Assembly (NCBI GenBank): GCA_026987255.1
Contig: JALSNA010000398.1
Span: 1-7,776 of the forward strand
DNA from: Hyphomicrobiales bacterium
Lineage (GTDB): Bacteria > Pseudomonadota > Alphaproteobacteria > Rhizobiales > Aestuariivirgaceae
Direction of reading: 5' to 3'
DNA length: 7,776 bases
Positions within the stretch are counted from its first letter, which is position 1, and every line of letters starts with the position of its first letter. The notes under the pieces were generated by a model that saw only the letters and a list, made by a program, of their open reading frames with translations, ran no database searches and had not been told where the DNA came from. Made by a program: the position numbers and the translations under genes. Of this stretch, positions 5,866 to 7,776 are shown piece by piece.

Positions 5866-6321
5866 ATGAAAAACTCGCTCGTTGAGACCCTGACAGGGGC
5901 GGCCGTCATCGCCATTGCCGTGGCCTTCTTCGTCTTCGTCTATACCAACACCGGCCTTGGCAAGGGCACCGGCGGCTATCACATCAAGGCCGTCTTCGAC
6001 AACACCGGCGGACTGGCCACCGGCTCCGACATCCGGCTGGCGGGAATCAAGATCGGCTCGGTGACCAATCAGGAGCTGGATCAGGAAAACTACCAGGCGG
6101 TTCTGACCATGGTCATCGATTCGTCCATCAAGCTGCCCGACGACACCTCCGCCAAGATCACCTCCGACGGCCTGATGGGGGAAAAATACATCGCCCTCGA
6201 TCCGGGCGGTTCGGAAACCATGCTCAAGGACGGTGACACCCTGGGCGCGACGCAAAGCGCCCTGGACATCTGGTCGATGGTCAACAAGTACATTTTCGAT
6301 TCCAAGAAAGAGAACAAATGA
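5866..6321 (+). CDS. mlaD: MlaD/MCE-domain phospholipid-binding protein, inner-membrane anchored
   Basis: The 151-residue protein has one N-terminal membrane helix (about 9-27) and a single MCE/MlaD domain (about 38-115). Family landmarks are FDNTGGLATGSDIRLAGIKIG (44-64), the central beta strands around 77-90, and SDGLMGEKYIALDPGG (100-115). MlaD forms a hexameric ring in the periplasm that passes lipids between the inner membrane transporter MlaFEB and the soluble carrier MlaC, keeping the outer membrane asymmetric. The tail after the domain is short (about 36 residues). No mlaE, mlaF, mlaB or mlaC lies next to it here, so the rest of the transporter must be elsewhere. AGAGA at 5852-5856 may be the ribosome site. 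Its stop overlaps the methyltransferase start (ATGA, 6318-6321). Confidence 0.9.
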   Translation: MKNSLVETLTGAAVIAIAVAFFVFVYTNTGLGKGTGGYHIKAVFDNTGGLATGSDIRLAGIKIGSVTNQELDQENYQAVLTMVIDSSIKLPDDTSAKITSDGLMGEKYIALDPGGSETMLKDGDTLGATQSALDIWSMVNKYIFDSKKENK

Positions 6322-7070
6322 GCGCCATTCATCAGACATGGGATGCAGCGGATTACGCAGCCAACGGACGTTTCGTCTCCGATCTGGCGGCGGATGTCCT
6401 GCAATGGCTGGCGCCGCGGCCCGGCGAGCGCATTCTCGATCTGGGCTGTGGCGATGGCGTCATTGCCCAAAGACTGGCCCGGGCGGGCTGTCAGGTGGTG
6501 GGCGTGGACACCGATGCGGCCATGCTGGATGCCGCACGGGCGCGCGGGGTCACTGTGGTGCGCGCATCGGGTGAGGATCTGCCCTTCGAGCGCGAGTTCG
6601 ACGCGGTCTTTTCCAACGCCGCCCTGCACTGGATGCGCCAGGCCAGGGCGGTGCTGGAAGGTGTGCACAGGGCCTTGCGCCCCGGCGGGCGTTTCGTGGC
6701 CGAGATGGGCGGGCATGGCAACGTGGCCGCCGTCATCACCGCCATGCGCGCCGTGGCCCGTCACCGGGGGGCGGACGAGAGCCTGGCCGGGCCGTGGTTT
6801 TTCCCAACGGAGGAGGCCTACGGCGAGATGTTGCGCCAGGCGGGTTTCAAGGTGCGCCGCATGGCCCTCATCCCGCGTCCCACGCCGCTGCCGGGCGGCA
6901 TGAGCGCCTGGCTGAAGACCTTCCGGGGGGTGTTCTTCGCGCAGTTCGGCGAGGATGCGCCGGTGGTGCTGGCCGAGGTGGAGGATCTGCTGCGCCCGGT
7001 GCTGTGCGATGCGCGCGGGCAATGGAGCGCCGATTACGTGCGCCTGCGGCTGGAAGCGGTGAAGGAATAA
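6318..7070 (+). CDS. Class I SAM-dependent methyltransferase (BioC/Tam-like, substrate unknown)
   Basis: A 250-residue Rossmann-fold methyltransferase. Motif I is ILDLGCGDG (39-47), the acidic ribose-binding residue is Asp64 in VGVDTD, GEDLPF (85-90) supplies the adenine-side acidic residue, FDAVFSNAALHW (94-105) is motif post-I/II, and RALRPGGRFVAEM (118-130) is motif III. The opening QTWDAADYAANGRFV (6-20) is typical of small-molecule methyltransferases related to trans-aconitate methyltransferase and BioC. No biotin genes are nearby, so I do not call it BioC. It overlaps mlaD by four bases and is followed three bases later by the DUF2155 gene, so it is co-transcribed with cell-envelope genes, which may hint at an envelope or lipid substrate. 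No membrane helix, so cytoplasmic. Confidence 0.85.
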   Translation: MSAIHQTWDAADYAANGRFVSDLAADVLQWLAPRPGERILDLGCGDGVIAQRLARAGCQVVGVDTDAAMLDAARARGVTVVRASGEDLPFEREFDAVFSNAALHWMRQARAVLEGVHRALRPGGRFVAEMGGHGNVAAVITAMRAVARHRGADESLAGPWFFPTEEAYGEMLRQAGFKVRRMALIPRPTPLPGGMSAWLKTFRGVFFAQFGEDAPVVLAEVEDLLRPVLCDARGQWSADYVRLRLEAVKE

Positions 7071-7073
7071 GCC

Positions 7074-7493
7074 ATGCGCCGCAGCGCCTTGCTCATCAGT
7101 CTCCTGGTCCTGGCCGCACCTGTGCAGGCCAAGCCCATCGAGAATCCGGTGGCGGTCTTTTCCGGTCTGGACAAGATCACCGGCAAGATCACCAGCTTCA
7201 CCGCGCCGGTGGGCAAGACGGTGCGCTTTGGAGCGCTCTATGTGACGCCGCGCACCTGCCACACCAGGCCGGTGACCGAGGAGCCGCGCACCATGGCTTT
7301 CGTGGAGGTGGACGAAAGGCAGGTGAACGGCGGCAAGGAGAGCGGCCGCAAGCGCATCTTCACCGGCTGGATGAATGCCGAAAGCCCCGGTCTGAACGCC
7401 GTGGAGCATCCGGTCTTCGACGTCTGGCTGACCGGTTGCAAGGGCGGCAAGGACCCTTCCGCCCTGCCACCTGAGGAGCCGCCACGGCAATGA
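7074..7493 (+). CDS. DUF2155 family secreted protein, function unknown
   Basis: A 139-residue exported protein. The N-terminus has two arginines and a hydrophobic stretch ending VQA, giving a signal peptide likely cleaved after Ala19. The mature part carries the DUF2155 pattern: LDKITGKITSFTAPVGKTVRFGAL (32-55), the segment with Cys62 (PRTCHTRP), FVEVDE (76-81), IFTGWMNAESPGLNAVEHPVFDVWL (95-119) and Cys122. Two cysteines only, which could form a disulfide in the periplasm. The ribosome site AAGGA (7062-7066) lies at the end of the methyltransferase gene. The family is common in Alphaproteobacteria and, as I recall, typically sits beside aat and NDUFA12, but no biochemical role is known to me. 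The C-terminus is proline-rich and probably disordered. Confidence 0.85.
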   Translation: MRRSALLISLLVLAAPVQAKPIENPVAVFSGLDKITGKITSFTAPVGKTVRFGALYVTPRTCHTRPVTEEPRTMAFVEVDERQVNGGKESGRKRIFTGWMNAESPGLNAVEHPVFDVWLTGCKGGKDPSALPPEEPPRQ

Positions 7494-7500
7494 GCGGCGC

Positions 7501-7776
7501 TCATTGGCTCTTGAGCAGGGCCAGGATGTCCTCAGGGGGCGTATCCTCGGGCAGGGCGTGAAAGTCACCGTGCTGGCGCAGGGCCTGCTCCAGCCTGTCC
7601 AGATAGTCCGTTTGCGGGATTTCCACCGCGCCCATGCGCGCCAGGTGATCGGTGATGAACTGGGTATCGAGCAGGGCGAATCCTCCGGCCACCAGCCGCG
7701 CCACCAGATGCACCAGGGCCACCTTGGAGGCGTCGCGCACTTGCGAGAACATGCTCTCGCCGAAGAAGGCGCCGTT
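7501..7776 (-). CDS. aat: Leucyl/phenylalanyl-tRNA-protein transferase, C-terminal part (cut by window edge)
   Basis: The minus-strand frame enters from the right edge and ends at the stop 7501-7503, giving the last 91 residues. It starts in FFGESMFS, which is the hallmark of Aat, followed by [37 protein letters not shown] and a closing helix. The enzyme moves Leu or Phe from aminoacyl-tRNA to proteins with N-terminal Arg or Lys, marking them for ClpS/ClpAP degradation. The start and N-terminal half lie outside the window. It converges on the DUF2155 gene with only 7 bases between the stops and no T-rich terminator visible, so the two transcripts probably run into each other. Confidence 0.93.
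   Translation of the reverse strand, partial: NGAFFGESMFSQVRDASKVALVHLVARLVAGGFALLDTQFITDHLARMGAVEIPQTDYLDRLEQALRQHGDFHALPEDTPPEDILALLKSQ

Noticed and set aside
6090..7568. A 492-codon open frame on the minus strand
   Set aside because: Covers the methyltransferase, DUF2155 and mlaD genes in antisense; low-complexity His/Gly/Arg composition, no motifs.

Overview
The window looks like chromosomal DNA of a GC-rich alphaproteobacterium. Three things point there: a small NDUFA12-type complex I accessory subunit, a DUF2155 secreted protein, and aat at the right edge, a grouping I associate with Alphaproteobacteria (recalled, not searched). Strong third-position GC bias creates several very long but meaningless antisense frames. 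I do not name a genus.

Left part (1-4737). After a short hydrophobic reading frame and an AT-richer upstream region with a dyad, there is a tight four-gene operon on the plus strand: a fatty-acyl-AMP ligase (aasR type), an extended SDR reductase (cerR type), a stand-alone acyl carrier protein (acpR type) and a serine palmitoyltransferase (spt). The last three are joined by ATGA stop/start overlaps. The order matches the ceramide/sphingolipid genes described in Caulobacter. The inferred flow is: AasR activates a fatty acid and loads it onto AcpR, Spt condenses the acyl chain with L-serine to a 3-keto long-chain base, and CerR performs the keto reduction. The N-acyltransferase (bCerS) needed to finish ceramide is not in this window.

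Middle part (4738-5432). About 695 bases hold no convincing gene. They contain a GC-rich hairpin just after spt, a second perfect hairpin, two AT-rich palindromes, and a long imperfect hairpin (5063-5126) enclosed by a more distant complementary pair (5014-5021 with 5133-5140). This could be a structured RNA, which I cannot prove. A weak promoter candidate lies about 110 bases before the next gene.

Right part (5433-7776). A second plus-strand run encodes an NDUFA12-family protein, a membrane-anchored MlaD/MCE lipid-binding protein, a class I SAM methyltransferase and a periplasmic DUF2155 protein. It meets, tail to tail and with only 7 bases between, the C-terminal part of aat (leucyl/phenylalanyl-tRNA-protein transferase) on the minus strand, cut by the window end.

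The sphingolipid cluster is the most distinctive content, but it is a known system. The best candidates for something undescribed are the structured intergenic region and the small reading frames at 148-246 and 5828-5869.
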